Source: Pseudohalioglobus lutimaris
Lineage (GTDB): Bacteria; Pseudomonadota; Gammaproteobacteria; Pseudomonadales; Halieaceae
Length of the DNA: 64,000 bases
Direction: 5' to 3'
Assembly: GCF_002866825.1 (NCBI RefSeq)
Contig: NZ_PKUS01000001.1
Span: 1 to 64,000, forward strand
Numbering within the stretch: position 1 is the stretch's first letter; the number at the start of each line of letters is the position of its first letter. Under the pieces are notes generated by a model. It made no database searches. It was given only the letters and a program-made list of their open reading frames with translations, and was not told where the DNA came from. Of the stretch, positions 26,609 to 35,462 are shown piece by piece. A program made the position numbers and the translations under genes.

Positions 26609-27286
26609 TTACGCTTTGTGCCCCAGAAATATAGTGTGGTGGCTCCCCTTGCCCGGTCGAGCTCTCACTGATCGGACCGATGCATTGAACCGCGCTTTCT
26701 TCAAGCGGTTCAAAAAAAGCCGATCCGGCCCTGCCGACCACACGGCGAGTGAACCTCGTGGGCGCAACGCCCGAAATATGGCCTTGAGCCCAGCCTCGGA
26801 ATATAGCCATTGGTTTTCAGTTTGAGTGAGTCCCTCAGGGCCATTGTCGACGTCCAGGAGTATGGCATCGTACTCAGATTCACTCTTCTCCAGTAATTCG
26901 GCAACATCACCGACAAAAACCCGGCTTCTGGCGTCATCCAATGGCCTGTCTGCGCAATCACCGAGTGGCCCATGATTCCATTCGATGACCTCGGGGATTA
27001 GCTCGGCCACCGTCACCCGGGCTGTCGCAGAGACGGATTGTAAAGCAGCGGCGAGCGTAAAGCCCATCCCCATCCCCCCAACCAGAACCTGCGCTGAGCC
27101 TACTGATTTAAGGCGAGAGCAACCAATAGTCGCCAATGCTTCTTCCGAGCCGTGCACCCTGCTGTTCATGAGCTCACCGCGTATTCCGGAGAGCCTGATA
27201 GAGAACTCATCGCCTCGCTGCGACAGCTTCAGTTCGCCACCATCATTGGGTATCGTAGCCGAGCCAAGAAGAGACCATTTGTTCAT
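26609..27286 (-). CDS. Spermidine synthase-like methyltransferase-fold protein
   Basis: A 225-residue Rossmann-fold protein of the spermine/spermidine synthase superfamily. The cofactor loop reads GGMGMGF (about 70-76), then VAELIPEVIEWN (acidic strand end) and YDAILLDVDNGPEG (about 140-153), where the Asp residues occupy the usual catalytic and binding positions. The N-terminal domain of true spermidine synthases is shortened. Polyamine synthesis is possible, but many such short homologues are of unknown activity. It converges with the wax ester synthase with 9 bases between the stops. Confidence 0.75.
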   Translation of the reverse strand: MNKWSLLGSATIPNDGGELKLSQRGDEFSIRLSGIRGELMNSRVHGSEEALATIGCSRLKSVGSAQVLVGGMGMGFTLAAALQSVSATARVTVAELIPEVIEWNHGPLGDCADRPLDDARSRVFVGDVAELLEKSESEYDAILLDVDNGPEGLTQTENQWLYSEAGLKAIFRALRPRGSLAVWSAGPDRLFLNRLKKARFNASVRSVRARPGKGSHHTIFLGHKA

Positions 27287-27390
27287 CTTTTACTGCCGCA
27301 GCCTGTCGATTAAGGCGAAGCACGATAACACAAAATGCAATCGGTTCCGTCTAGATAGGGGCCTCAGAGTCAGGCTGTGAATCCCGTATG

Positions 27391-28563
27391 TCAGATCGCC
27401 TCCAAGCACTCGTAGGCGGCCCTGACCAGCCCTATGGTTCGGGGGTCACCCTCCGCATTGAAATGCATGGCGTTCATCACGTAGGCAAACCCCAACTGTG
27501 CGTCGGGATCGGCGAATGCGAGCGCGCCACCGGCTCCCGGGTGTCCAAAACTGTTGGGGCCGGCACCCGGCGCCAGGGTCGGCTGCAGGCCATAGCCCAG
27601 GCCGAAGCAGGTTTCGTGAAAGATAACCGCATCAGCCCCTCTCACCTGCTGCTCACACGCCTTCGCCAGTTGCTCTTGTCCAAGCAGGCGCACACCATCC
27701 ACTTCAGCAATCAGTCCGGAATAAAGCCTCGCCAGGGAGCGAGCATCGCCCACGCCGTTGGATGAGGGCATCTCAGCAGCCAGGACATCGGGCCTGTTCC
27801 ACATTGCGTTATAGCCAAACAGGCCACTGGGGCCACTCATAACACGCGCTGTAAGGCTGTCAGCACCCAGCAGCTCTGCAACGGCGTCACTGCCCCCCTC
27901 CGGTTGCACCAGCGTGGCGCAACAGGCAAGCTCAGATTCCGGTAGCCCCACCCAGTAACGCAGGCCCAGTGGCGCCGCGATATGCCTGGCCAGGTAAGCC
28001 CCAGGAGATTCCCCGGTAATCCTGCGGATCAGCTCACCAAGAATCCACCCGAAAGAGCGGGCATGGTAGCCGTGCTGTGTGCCCGGCTCCCAGTTGGGGG
28101 CCTGCGCGGCAATCGCGGCGACTACCGGTTCCCAGGCCAGCACCTGCTCAAGGGTGAGGTCTCCGTCCACTGCTGCCAGGCCTGCGCTGTGTGTCAGCAC
28201 CAACCGGGTAGTAATGCTCTCCTTACCATTGCAGCCAAACTCAGGCCAATAATGTGCGATGGGTAAATCGATATCCAGTCGACCCGCCTCTGCCAACTGG
28301 TGGATACAGGTCGCTGTAGGTCCCTTGGCCGCAGAAAACACCAGGCAAATAGTGTCTTCCTGCCAGGCACTTCCGCTGCCCACATCCGCCAGGCCGCCCC
28401 AGATATCCACCACGGGGTGCCCACGGTAGTAGAGGGCACAAGCTGCGCCGACTTCCTGGTGATTGGTAAAATTGTCGGCAAATGCTAGGGCCACTGGCTC
28501 AAAGCCTGTTGCCACCCTGCCCTCTACTACTCCCCGCTCCAGTTGGATTGCAATCGTCTTCAA
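27391..28563 (-). CDS. Serine beta-lactamase-like esterase (family VIII type)
   Basis: About 390 residues if started at TTG 28563, which has GGGGACC upstream and removes 51 unlikely N-terminal residues of the open frame. The serine nucleophile sits in SAAK (Ser77, Lys80), the SxxK motif of class C beta-lactamases and family VIII esterases. The tyrosine motif appears as GYHARSFGW, and GHPGAGGALAFADP near the C-terminus is the third conserved block. No signal peptide, so it is cytosolic, which argues for esterase or carboxylesterase activity rather than antibiotic resistance. The start codon is uncertain. Confidence 0.75.
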   Translation of the reverse strand: MKTIAIQLERGVVEGRVATGFEPVALAFADNFTNHQEVGAACALYYRGHPVVDIWGGLADVGSGSAWQEDTICLVFSAAKGPTATCIHQLAEAGRLDIDLPIAHYWPEFGCNGKESITTRLVLTHSAGLAAVDGDLTLEQVLAWEPVVAAIAAQAPNWEPGTQHGYHARSFGWILGELIRRITGESPGAYLARHIAAPLGLRYWVGLPESELACCATLVQPEGGSDAVAELLGADSLTARVMSGPSGLFGYNAMWNRPDVLAAEMPSSNGVGDARSLARLYSGLIAEVDGVRLLGQEQLAKACEQQVRGADAVIFHETCFGLGYGLQPTLAPGAGPNSFGHPGAGGALAFADPDAQLGFAYVMNAMHFNAEGDPRTIGLVRAAYECLEAI

Positions 28564-28878
28564 TATAAGGTCCCCGCAGTTTGCCAGCTGGAATGCCCCA
28601 TCCCAGGCGCAATGCCATAACGAAGAGGGTGGGAAGCACGGCCTGGAAAGATCCGCAGTATAGCCGCAAGCACTGTCTCGATGCGATTTCGCCTCACAAC
28701 CACCCCACTTTACCACCAGGGTGAGGACATCGAAAAAGCAACTTCTCCAGGTCAGTTGGTAACCGGTGGGAATGGGCGACGCTTGTATTTTTCAACCAAT
28801 CGCTTCGCTTAGGCGCAACGGCTTTATCTGGCAATATCGCAATACCCGTACACAACCAGGCTGCTAATATTGGCCACT
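28564..28878. other. Divergent intergenic region
   Basis: About 315 bases between the divergent esterase and Rossmann-protein genes. It must contain promoters in both directions. I see no hairpin, repeat or small gene that I would defend. Confidence 0.4.
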
Positions 28879-29739
28879 ATGAAGTTACCCAGACCAAGAA
28901 CTATCCTGCTTACACCCGTCATCCTGCTCACCGTCGCTTACGTTGCATTGGCTATCCGTGTTGCAACCCACGACAATAGTGTAGCTGCAATGGTGACTGC
29001 ACCCGCCAACCTGAAAATGGTCGCCATATTTGGCGCCAGCGGAACGGCCGGTGACGGCATTCTCGAAGCGGCGATGGCGAACCCCGAGATCAGCAAGATA
29101 CATGTGATTACGCGACGATCCACGGCGCGAATCGACGCGGGTATCGCCTCAGGTAAAGTCCTGATGACGGCACACAGGGACTACCTGGACTATTCTGATA
29201 TTGTCGAACAGTTAGCTGAGGTTGATGCTGTTTTCTGGGCGATCGGCATCAGCTCGATAGGCGCCGATGAAGAAACTTACCGCAGGATCCATATTGATTT
29301 CCCCCAACAGTTTCTAAAAGAATGGATCAATGTTGGCACCAAACCCTCGGCGTCTTTTCACTTCATTAGCTCCAGCGATATCTCCGCAGACTCAACTGCC
29401 ATGTGGGCGCGAGTAAAAATTGAGGCTGAAAACACACTGTCCGACCTGGCGAAAGACAATAGTTTACGCGTTATTGCATACCGACCTGATTATATTGGTC
29501 CGACTGACGAAGAAGCGCACATTGGGCAGGCATTAGTTTACTGGTTCTTTGCACCCGTCGGCGCCGCTGTCAAGGCAGAACAAATCGGTCAGGCAATGAT
29601 CGAGGTTGTCATCCGCGGTGACCAATTTGCCAATGGAGACAAGCTAAGCAACCAACTTATTCTTCGCTACAGCAACGCCTACGAAGACAGGAATGAGGTG
29701 CGTAGCGCCAATATCGCCGGAACTGTCAACGCTCCATAA
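28879..29739 (+). CDS. NAD(P)-binding Rossmann protein with N-terminal anchor
   Basis: A 286-residue atypical SDR (NAD(P)H-binding, NmrA/HTATIP2-like). I start it at ATG 28879; a TTG three codons upstream is weaker. Residues about 8-25 form a membrane anchor, an unusual addition. The nucleotide motif is VAIFGASGTAGDGILEAA (Gly-x-x-Gly-x-x-Gly), followed by VITRRSTAR, whose Arg residues favour NADPH. SSSDISADSTAMWARVKIEAE carries the Ser and Lys of the active region, but the classical Tyr-x-x-x-Lys is altered to W-A-R-V-K. Enzymatic activity is therefore uncertain. Confidence 0.65.
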   Translation: MKLPRPRTILLTPVILLTVAYVALAIRVATHDNSVAAMVTAPANLKMVAIFGASGTAGDGILEAAMANPEISKIHVITRRSTARIDAGIASGKVLMTAHRDYLDYSDIVEQLAEVDAVFWAIGISSIGADEETYRRIHIDFPQQFLKEWINVGTKPSASFHFISSSDISADSTAMWARVKIEAENTLSDLAKDNSLRVIAYRPDYIGPTDEEAHIGQALVYWFFAPVGAAVKAEQIGQAMIEVVIRGDQFANGDKLSNQLILRYSNAYEDRNEVRSANIAGTVNAP

Positions 29740-29745
29740 CTTACC

Positions 29746-29776
29746 CGCCATGAGTTAACGAGCTGTCATCATGGCG
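29746..29776. terminator. Hairpin between converging genes
   Basis: Perfect 8-base arms CGCCATGA (29746-29753) and TCATGGCG (29769-29776) with a 15-base loop lie in the 78-base gap between two converging genes. There is no T-run, so termination is only a guess from position. Confidence 0.35.
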
Positions 29777-29817
29777 CAGAATCGACGACGCCGGGCGGAA
29801 TTCACCAGCGGGTTCGG

Positions 29818-31542
29818 TCAATTTTGTGTGCCCGGCCAGACGGTGCCCTCCTGCTCACTCGCTTGAGCCCGCAGCATCCAGTAGCCTGCAGGAACGTAGT
29901 TTTGCGATTGCTGATTCAGCACCCGCGACCCTCCCAGCAACCCGGCGAGATCCTTGAGCATAAGCGGGCTATCTGAAATATATGAGTGTCCTGTTGATGC
30001 TTCACTCACGTCCACTGTCTGCATGGGCGGCGCGACCATAGGTGCCGGGTAGGTTTCGCCCGCACGTTGATAGTTTTGCTCACTTTCGCCCTGCAGCGCT
30101 CGGGAAAGGCGTAATGCGGAGTCGTGTGCTGATGCGTATAGAGTCACCCCTTTCATTACCTGTGCGAGGATTGCGATTTTTTGCTCCAGGAGATCCCTTG
30201 CGATATCGGGTGCCGCAAAGACGAGCTGGCCGAAGCGGTTACTTTCGGGAAGACGGCCATTCATATCTTCGACGGCCTGCACCAGGGCTCGACTTCCCAT
30301 ACTGTGGGCTATCAAGTGAATTCGCGTGGCCCCGGATTCCCGATGCAGTTCCTCCAGAAACGCCCGCAGGTGAACCACCGTCGTCTCCACGTTTTTGGCG
30401 TCAGTCAGATAGTCCATAACCGCTCCCTGAGACGGCCAACTGAAGAAAATGGAAGCACCGGCAAATTTCATGTCATGCGCAATTTGCGCAGTTCGAAATG
30501 CAGCATCTTCAAACGTATTGTGAAAGCCGTGGACGAATACAAAAGCGGATTTTCTCGTGTCACTCTCGATTATCTTATTCAACCCGGCATAGAAATCTTC
30601 ACTGCTACCGGGCTGTATAGAATCCAGCTGAAAGTGCTTCGTGGAATCAACCACCAATTCAAAGCGGAAGAGTTGGGGGCGCGGAACCTCGCCTACCTCC
30701 CGTTTATTCGGGATAGATACGTCCACGTAGCCGCGTTGGTAGGGTATCGCCCCCTTTCCAGCGCTACGAATTTCATTGCCGTATTGAATGCTCAGGCCCC
30801 GATCACGTTGCAACATCTGCAGGGCTTCCTGCAACCCTCGCCCCGACGTCAATAGCACAAGCAGTCCAGCACCAATGGCGACAGTTAATCGAAATCGCCG
30901 CTGGTAGCGCTCCTTGATATAGCGACGGATAAGAAACAGAAAAATCACGCCAAGTAATAGCGCAACGACAGGCAGCAGAAAAGGCTTCCAGTAATCCGAG
31001 GACTGACGATTCAGAGAGTTCCTGTTGGTCGCGTAGTACACGCGCTTGATAAAAGACGGGCTGACACCTGTCTCCACCACCAGCGTTTTATCGGCAACTA
31101 CCGCCGGATCAAGCGCGCTTGGAGCACTTGATCCTGCTGCAGGCTCCAGGCTATTCAAGAGCTCCTGATAGTCTCGACCCTGCCTGGCGAGGTCTGCTTC
31201 CAGTTGCTGATTTTTTTGTAGAAATGCTCGTGACTTTTCCGTGGCACTGCGCTCTGCAGCGCGGGCAACATCGAGCTGATCTTTCAGCGCAACGACGCGG
31301 GCAGACTCAACGTCTCCCTGACGGCGCAGTACTTCAAGCTGGAGTGTAAGGTCTGCGATGCGCGACCGGTTTTTCTCCAGCTCTTTTCTCGCAAGCTCAA
31401 GCTCAGCCTTGTTCGCTGCCAGTTCTGCCTTCAGTGCAGCAATTTCACCTGTCGCTTGCTGTTGAGAGGAAACATCTGTGTGCTGCCCCGAACACGCAGC
31501 CAGCAAGAGCGGCAAAGCTAAAACCAGATAGGCGACCTTCAT
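29818..31542 (-). CDS. DUF900-type alpha/beta hydrolase lipoprotein with coiled coil
   Basis: A 574-residue protein started at ATG 31542, with GAGGG upstream and a signal ending in LLAAC (lipobox). After the lipid anchor comes a long coiled coil (about residues 25-130, heptad-rich with many Leu, Glu, Lys and Arg). Then follow two transmembrane helices (LLPVVALLLGVIFLFLI and TVAIGAGLLVLLTSG) and a C-terminal DUF900-like hydrolase: FVFVHGFHNTFEDAA, FFSWPSQG and nucleophile Ser in IAHSMGSRAL. VYYATNRN before the membrane helices is also a DUF900 signature. Having both a lipoprotein signal and inner transmembrane helices is odd and suggests a protein spanning or tethering the envelope. Substrate unknown. 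Confidence 0.8.
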   Translation of the reverse strand: MKVAYLVLALPLLLAACSGQHTDVSSQQQATGEIAALKAELAANKAELELARKELEKNRSRIADLTLQLEVLRRQGDVESARVVALKDQLDVARAAERSATEKSRAFLQKNQQLEADLARQGRDYQELLNSLEPAAGSSAPSALDPAVVADKTLVVETGVSPSFIKRVYYATNRNSLNRQSSDYWKPFLLPVVALLLGVIFLFLIRRYIKERYQRRFRLTVAIGAGLLVLLTSGRGLQEALQMLQRDRGLSIQYGNEIRSAGKGAIPYQRGYVDVSIPNKREVGEVPRPQLFRFELVVDSTKHFQLDSIQPGSSEDFYAGLNKIIESDTRKSAFVFVHGFHNTFEDAAFRTAQIAHDMKFAGASIFFSWPSQGAVMDYLTDAKNVETTVVHLRAFLEELHRESGATRIHLIAHSMGSRALVQAVEDMNGRLPESNRFGQLVFAAPDIARDLLEQKIAILAQVMKGVTLYASAHDSALRLSRALQGESEQNYQRAGETYPAPMVAPPMQTVDVSEASTGHSYISDSPLMLKDLAGLLGGSRVLNQQSQNYVPAGYWMLRAQASEQEGTVWPGTQN

Positions 31543-31696
31543 GATGCCCTCGGTATTCTTTTTGAGTGATCGTGATGCCTGAAGTCCAGACTCTAGCAGA
31601 TCGTGATGACCGTGCACCAGCTTGTGGGCCCACACAACAGAGAGACGCAGTATGCTATTCTCGCAAGGGTCATCTAAATTACCAAGCCAGTAAACT

Positions 31697-31981
31697 ATGA
31701 ACTACCCAGCATATATTGCTGCTTTCATATCAGCGATCTCGATTTGCTCTCCCAATAGCGCAAGCGCCACCAGCAGTACGCAACCAGTGGCCAGGGTCTA
31801 CTCAATGTATTCCTGCACTTTGCGACCATTCAATCGCAACTATGTGGATGTAGCGGTAAAGGAGAAGCGAGCACGTCAAAAAGTACACAAACGCTGTGAA
31901 CAGAAAGAAGGCAAGATGAACATCTTCTGCAAGGAAGAAAAAGCTGAATGCACATCAGTAAATGTCAAAATTCGCGAGTAA
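31697..31981 (+). CDS. Small secreted cysteine-containing protein, unknown
   Basis: A 94-residue protein with a signal peptide ending near SASA and a basic mature part of about 70 residues that contains four Cys (YSCTL, KRCEQ, IFCKE, AECTS), enough for two disulfides. I recognise no family. It is divergent from the DUF900 lipoprotein with 154 bases between them. Confidence 0.5.
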   Translation: MNYPAYIAAFISAISICSPNSASATSSTQPVARVYSMYSCTLRPFNRNYVDVAVKEKRARQKVHKRCEQKEGKMNIFCKEEKAECTSVNVKIRE

Positions 31982-32191
31982 AGGCTGCTCTGCGCGCGAA
32001 GAAATGTACCTGCACTGTCCCGCCCCGGAAGGGCCCGACTTGATTCAAATTTGCGCAGCATTGAACGCCCAGGCTCGGAAGTGGCGGTTTTCCGGTATAT
32101 TTCCGGGCAGGACTTTCACAGCATTCCTCCCGCTGAGAGACTATAGTGCGGTGTAGGTGACTAACGTATTGTATTGGAGTGAGGCGACGAT

Positions 32192-34264
32192 ATGACGGTT
32201 TTGGGCCACTGTTTCAGGCTGGGGGTTGGGTTATCGTTCATATTGTTATGCGCCTGCGGTGGAGGCGGTAGCAGCGGCGGCCCCGCTGCACCGGAGGCAC
32301 CTCAGCCGGAAGCAACCTCTTTCGGCGCCCTCAAGCCAGCTGAATCCACCCTGGAACTACTGGACAGCCTGCGACAGGGACTGTCCACCGCCAGCTTCCT
32401 GGACGACGAAGTCAAAACAGAGCCGGCGGTAGACACCGGGGAGGATACAGCCGGACTCTTCGCCACAAACGGGAACTTCACTACAACCAACTTGCAGGAA
32501 GCGGGAGTAGAAGAGGCAGACATTCTGAAGTACGACGGAGAAATCCTGTACTTCATCCAACGCGAAGACAACGCACTCCCCTTCGACCAGCAGCCGGCCG
32601 ACGCTGCGCTGATCGCCCCACAGCCGCAGTCCAGCCGCATCCAGCTGTTACGCACCGATGTTGACACACCGTCCGTCACGCAATTGGCCAGCATCGACCT
32701 TTCCAATGGGAGTGATTGGTTTGAGGGGCTGTATATCCACGAGTCTGCGAACGGCAAATTCCTGGTCGCCCTGGGGGGCAGCCACTCAGCATCCCCCGTA
32801 GAGGCTCTAGCGCTGGACTACTACTGGCAGGATGGGCAGACATCCGTGACAGTGTGGGATGTAACCGACCCGGCCACACCCCTAAACGCTTGGAAGCTGG
32901 AACTTGACGGCCGTCTGCTGGCCTCGCGCCGAATCGACAATCGCCTTTACCTGGTCACACGTTTCACGCCCTCAGTGGAGGGTGTGATTGATTATCCCCA
33001 GACCCAGGAGCAAGTTGATGCCAACCAGGAGTTGATTTCCTCCGCACCCCTGCACGATCTGCTACCTGACTACCGACTGGACGACGGCCCCCCTGCGGAG
33101 TTACTTTCGGCGCAGGACTGCTATTTGCCGAATCCCGACTACGAAGGTGGGCAGGGCGCGACTGCCGGTGGCGGAATTGTCACGGTCACGTCCATCGACC
33201 TCACCGGTGCCGGCAATCCCCAGTCCCTGTGCCTGAACACTGACAGCGATGGTTACTATGTTTCCCCACAAAGCCTGTATGTCAGTTGGGGCGGTGCAGA
33301 CAACGCAACTCTTGTGCACAAAATCCACCTCGGAGAAAGCGGTCCTGAATATCGCGGCAGTGGCCAGGTGCCCGGCTATTTAGGCACCCAAAACCCCGCA
33401 TTTCTTATGTCTGAGTCAGGTAAAGAGTTGCGTGTGGTCAGTAGCTTGTGGACTGAACGGCCAGAGCCTTTCACCGACAATGCGGCAGAAGTCGACACCT
33501 CAGCTGATTACGGACCCCATCGTCTCACAGTGCTTAAAGAGAACATCGACGGAACAGAATTGGAACAACTGGCCCAGATACCGAATGCTGCGCACACCGA
33601 AAAGATTGGCAAGCCCGGGGAACAGGTCTACGCCGCTCGCTTTGTTGATGACCGCGCTTATATTGTAACCTTTGAGATCATCGATCCTCTCTATGTTATT
33701 GATCTCTCTACGCCGGAGGACCCCCGTGTCAGCGGCGAACTTGAATTGCCGGGTTTCTCTACCATGTTGCAACCGCTGGGCCAGGACTTGCTGCTGGGCA
33801 TTGGTCATGATGTGCCTCCAGAGGCAGAGGGCCTGGTCCAGGGAATCAAAATTGCGCTGTTCGATGTGGCAAATATACAAGCGCCCGCGGAGTTGGCCAG
33901 CGAAGTCATTGGTAAGCGCGGCAGTTACAGCCCTGCGCTATCCAACCACCATAGCCTTAGCGTCCAAACGACCGACGATGGGCACCGTATCGCCCTGCCG
34001 ATTGTCCGGCACGCTTTCACCAAAACGCCGGATATGAATCCACCAAACTCGGCGCAATGGTACAACTGGAGCGACACCGGTCTATACCTGTTTGATATCG
34101 CGTCTGCTACGGGCGAACTATCATTGCGCGACACGCTTCTAGTCGAACAGCGGGAGGATGAAACTTCCTGGCCACAGCTGGACGTATACAACGCCCGTGC
34201 AGTCATTCATGAGAATGCGGTCTTCTTCCTTGTAGGCGACCAGATCCGGGCCCGAAAATGGTAG
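32192..34264 (+). CDS. Beta-propeller lipoprotein (PF09826-like)
   Basis: A 690-residue lipoprotein: signal ending in LLCAC followed by a Gly/Ser-rich linker (GGGGSSGG). The phrase TTNLQEAGVEEADILKYDGEILYFI (about residues 97-121) is the signature opening of the C-terminal beta-propeller family of secreted proteins. Later blade-like phrases include RLYLVTRF, VYAARFVDDRAYIVTFE and PLYVIDLSTPEDPRVSGELELPGFSTML, the last a clear blade. It probably works as a binding scaffold on the cell surface or periplasm; no catalytic motif is seen. It stands as a single gene. Confidence 0.8.
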   Translation: MTVLGHCFRLGVGLSFILLCACGGGGSSGGPAAPEAPQPEATSFGALKPAESTLELLDSLRQGLSTASFLDDEVKTEPAVDTGEDTAGLFATNGNFTTTNLQEAGVEEADILKYDGEILYFIQREDNALPFDQQPADAALIAPQPQSSRIQLLRTDVDTPSVTQLASIDLSNGSDWFEGLYIHESANGKFLVALGGSHSASPVEALALDYYWQDGQTSVTVWDVTDPATPLNAWKLELDGRLLASRRIDNRLYLVTRFTPSVEGVIDYPQTQEQVDANQELISSAPLHDLLPDYRLDDGPPAELLSAQDCYLPNPDYEGGQGATAGGGIVTVTSIDLTGAGNPQSLCLNTDSDGYYVSPQSLYVSWGGADNATLVHKIHLGESGPEYRGSGQVPGYLGTQNPAFLMSESGKELRVVSSLWTERPEPFTDNAAEVDTSADYGPHRLTVLKENIDGTELEQLAQIPNAAHTEKIGKPGEQVYAARFVDDRAYIVTFEIIDPLYVIDLSTPEDPRVSGELELPGFSTMLQPLGQDLLLGIGHDVPPEAEGLVQGIKIALFDVANIQAPAELASEVIGKRGSYSPALSNHHSLSVQTTDDGHRIALPIVRHAFTKTPDMNPPNSAQWYNWSDTGLYLFDIASATGELSLRDTLLVEQREDETSWPQLDVYNARAVIHENAVFFLVGDQIRARKW

Positions 34265-34567
34265 CCTGGCCAACATCAGCAAGAACCGGGTTCGACCATT
34301 CCTTTGTCGCTTACGCGCTCGCTTCTGACACGTTGCAGTGCCCGGTGTTTGCCTTTACGAAATGAATGGCCTATAATCATTTTTGTTGAAAAATCACTAC
34401 TTTTATAGGGTTTTTTTAAATGAACGCCCCGCACAACCGAATCTACGAGCCACCTCTCACCTTTCTCGTTTAAGCCAAACGTCTGCGGACGTTTGGTCCA
34501 GTTTTCTCTCTACCAACCATTTTTCTGATGTCGTACAGGCCTGCGTGCGCCTGCACGGGGAGTTAAC
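34265..34567. other. AT-rich leader region before the Rnk-like gene
   Basis: About 300 bases without a gene. It contains an AT-rich block at about 34371-34420 (likely promoter area), and then the hairpin at 34475-34496, 72 bases before the next start codon. Confidence 0.45.
34475..34496 (+). promoter_or_regulatory. Leader hairpin upstream of the Rnk-like gene
   Basis: Perfect 9-base arms CCAAACGTC and GACGTTTGG with a TGCG tetraloop, followed by TCCAGTTTTC. It may act as an attenuator or stabilise the 5' end of the message; the T-run is short, so strong termination is unlikely. Confidence 0.5.
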
Positions 34568-34933
34568 ATGTATTACCATTCAAAGTTGCAGAATAAATCT
34601 TTACTGGCGGGAACCCAGATATACAACCAGCCACATTTACTGGCGAGTACCCTACACCAGCTGGAGCGCCTGGCTGAACAACAGCATGTGTTGAAAAAAC
34701 AGACGCCACAGGCTGGCCCCGGCTCTGTCGTTGACCTGCTGGACCTTGAAGACCAGAGCAAAAGCCGGTTCGTACTGGTAATGCCCCGCGATGCCGACCC
34801 CGAGCGAAGAAAAATATCCGTGCTATCGCCACTGGGCTCGAACTTGCTGGGCCTAAAGAAAGGAGATACGTCGAGGATTAACGTGGGCGGGCGCAGCCTG
34901 ATGTTCCAAATTCAGGACGTCTACCCTTTGTAG
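34568..34933 (+). CDS. Rnk-like GreA/GreB C-terminal domain protein
   Basis: A 121-residue protein with an N-terminal helical stretch (HLLASTLHQLERLAEQQHVLKKQ) and a C-terminal GreA/GreB domain (DPERRKISVLSPLGSNLLGLKKGDTSRINVGGR, about 78-110). Size and layout match Rnk, the nucleoside diphosphate kinase regulator that binds RNA polymerase without the coiled-coil finger needed for cleavage stimulation. The ATG is preceded by GGGGAG. Two very short ORFs follow in the same direction. Confidence 0.75.
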   Translation: MYYHSKLQNKSLLAGTQIYNQPHLLASTLHQLERLAEQQHVLKKQTPQAGPGSVVDLLDLEDQSKSRFVLVMPRDADPERRKISVLSPLGSNLLGLKKGDTSRINVGGRSLMFQIQDVYPL

Positions 34934-34965
34934 TATTCGACTCTAGAAACAGGAGTACTGTCACT

Positions 34966-35058
34966 ATGAAGCAGTCTACTTGTCGCCACACTCAGCTATT
35001 TATCTGCGCCCTGGTCAAGACGGGATACGGCGACAGTCCCGCTGCCAGCGGCAAATAG
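34966..35058 (+). CDS. Putative 30-residue peptide A
   Basis: ATG at 34966 preceded by CAGGAG (10 bases before) opens a 30-codon frame ending at TAG 35056-35058. It is slightly hydrophobic in the middle (LFICALVKTGYG) and has two Cys. It ends 11 bases before the next small ORF, suggesting translational coupling. Too short for homology judgement; supported only by the ribosome binding site and spacing. Confidence 0.4.
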   Translation: MKQSTCRHTQLFICALVKTGYGDSPAASGK

Positions 35059-35069
35059 AGGATGTAACC

Positions 35070-35162
35070 ATGAGTAAGGAAAGAGTGAAAAAAACTGCAC
35101 AGAAAACGTTAAAAGAGAAACGCCAGGAGAAGCGAGAAAAGCGTAAGTCTCTGCTGAAGTAA
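35070..35162 (+). CDS. Putative 30-residue highly basic peptide B
   Basis: ATG at 35070 with AGAGG just upstream opens a 30-codon frame in which almost half of the residues are Lys or Arg and there are several Glu (KEKRQEKREKRKSLLK at the C-terminus), predicted to be a single charged helix. It is followed within 15 bases by a strong intrinsic terminator, which supports it as the true end of a transcription unit. It may bind nucleic acid or the ribosome; the function is unknown. Confidence 0.5.
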   Translation: MSKERVKKTAQKTLKEKRQEKREKRKSLLK

Positions 35163-35172
35163 CCTGCCCTCC

Positions 35173-35204
35173 GGGGCGCACTCAGTGCGCCCCACCTCTC
35201 TTTT
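35173..35204 (+). terminator. Intrinsic terminator after the small-peptide unit
   Basis: Perfect 9-base GC arms GGGGCGCAC and GTGCGCCCC with a TCA loop, followed by ACCTCTCTTTT. It ends the transcript that starts before the Rnk-like gene. Confidence 0.8.
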
Positions 35205-35462
35205 ATCACAGTGCGCCGCCACGCGGTCGCCATCAACCTCACATGACAACGATATTCGATAAACCATTCCCACCGGTTCTAGCCTGGCATGACGAACCTC
35301 TTAAAATAAATGGGGAATCGTCACGCAACAAGTAGAAAACTCGCAGCATCGTATAGGGGCTCCACCCTCCGGAGCAGGCTGTTTGATCAGTTCTCAATTT
35401 GCAGATTTCAGACTACACTTCTACACGCCAGGTACGATTTTTGAATCAACGGGAGACCTCCA

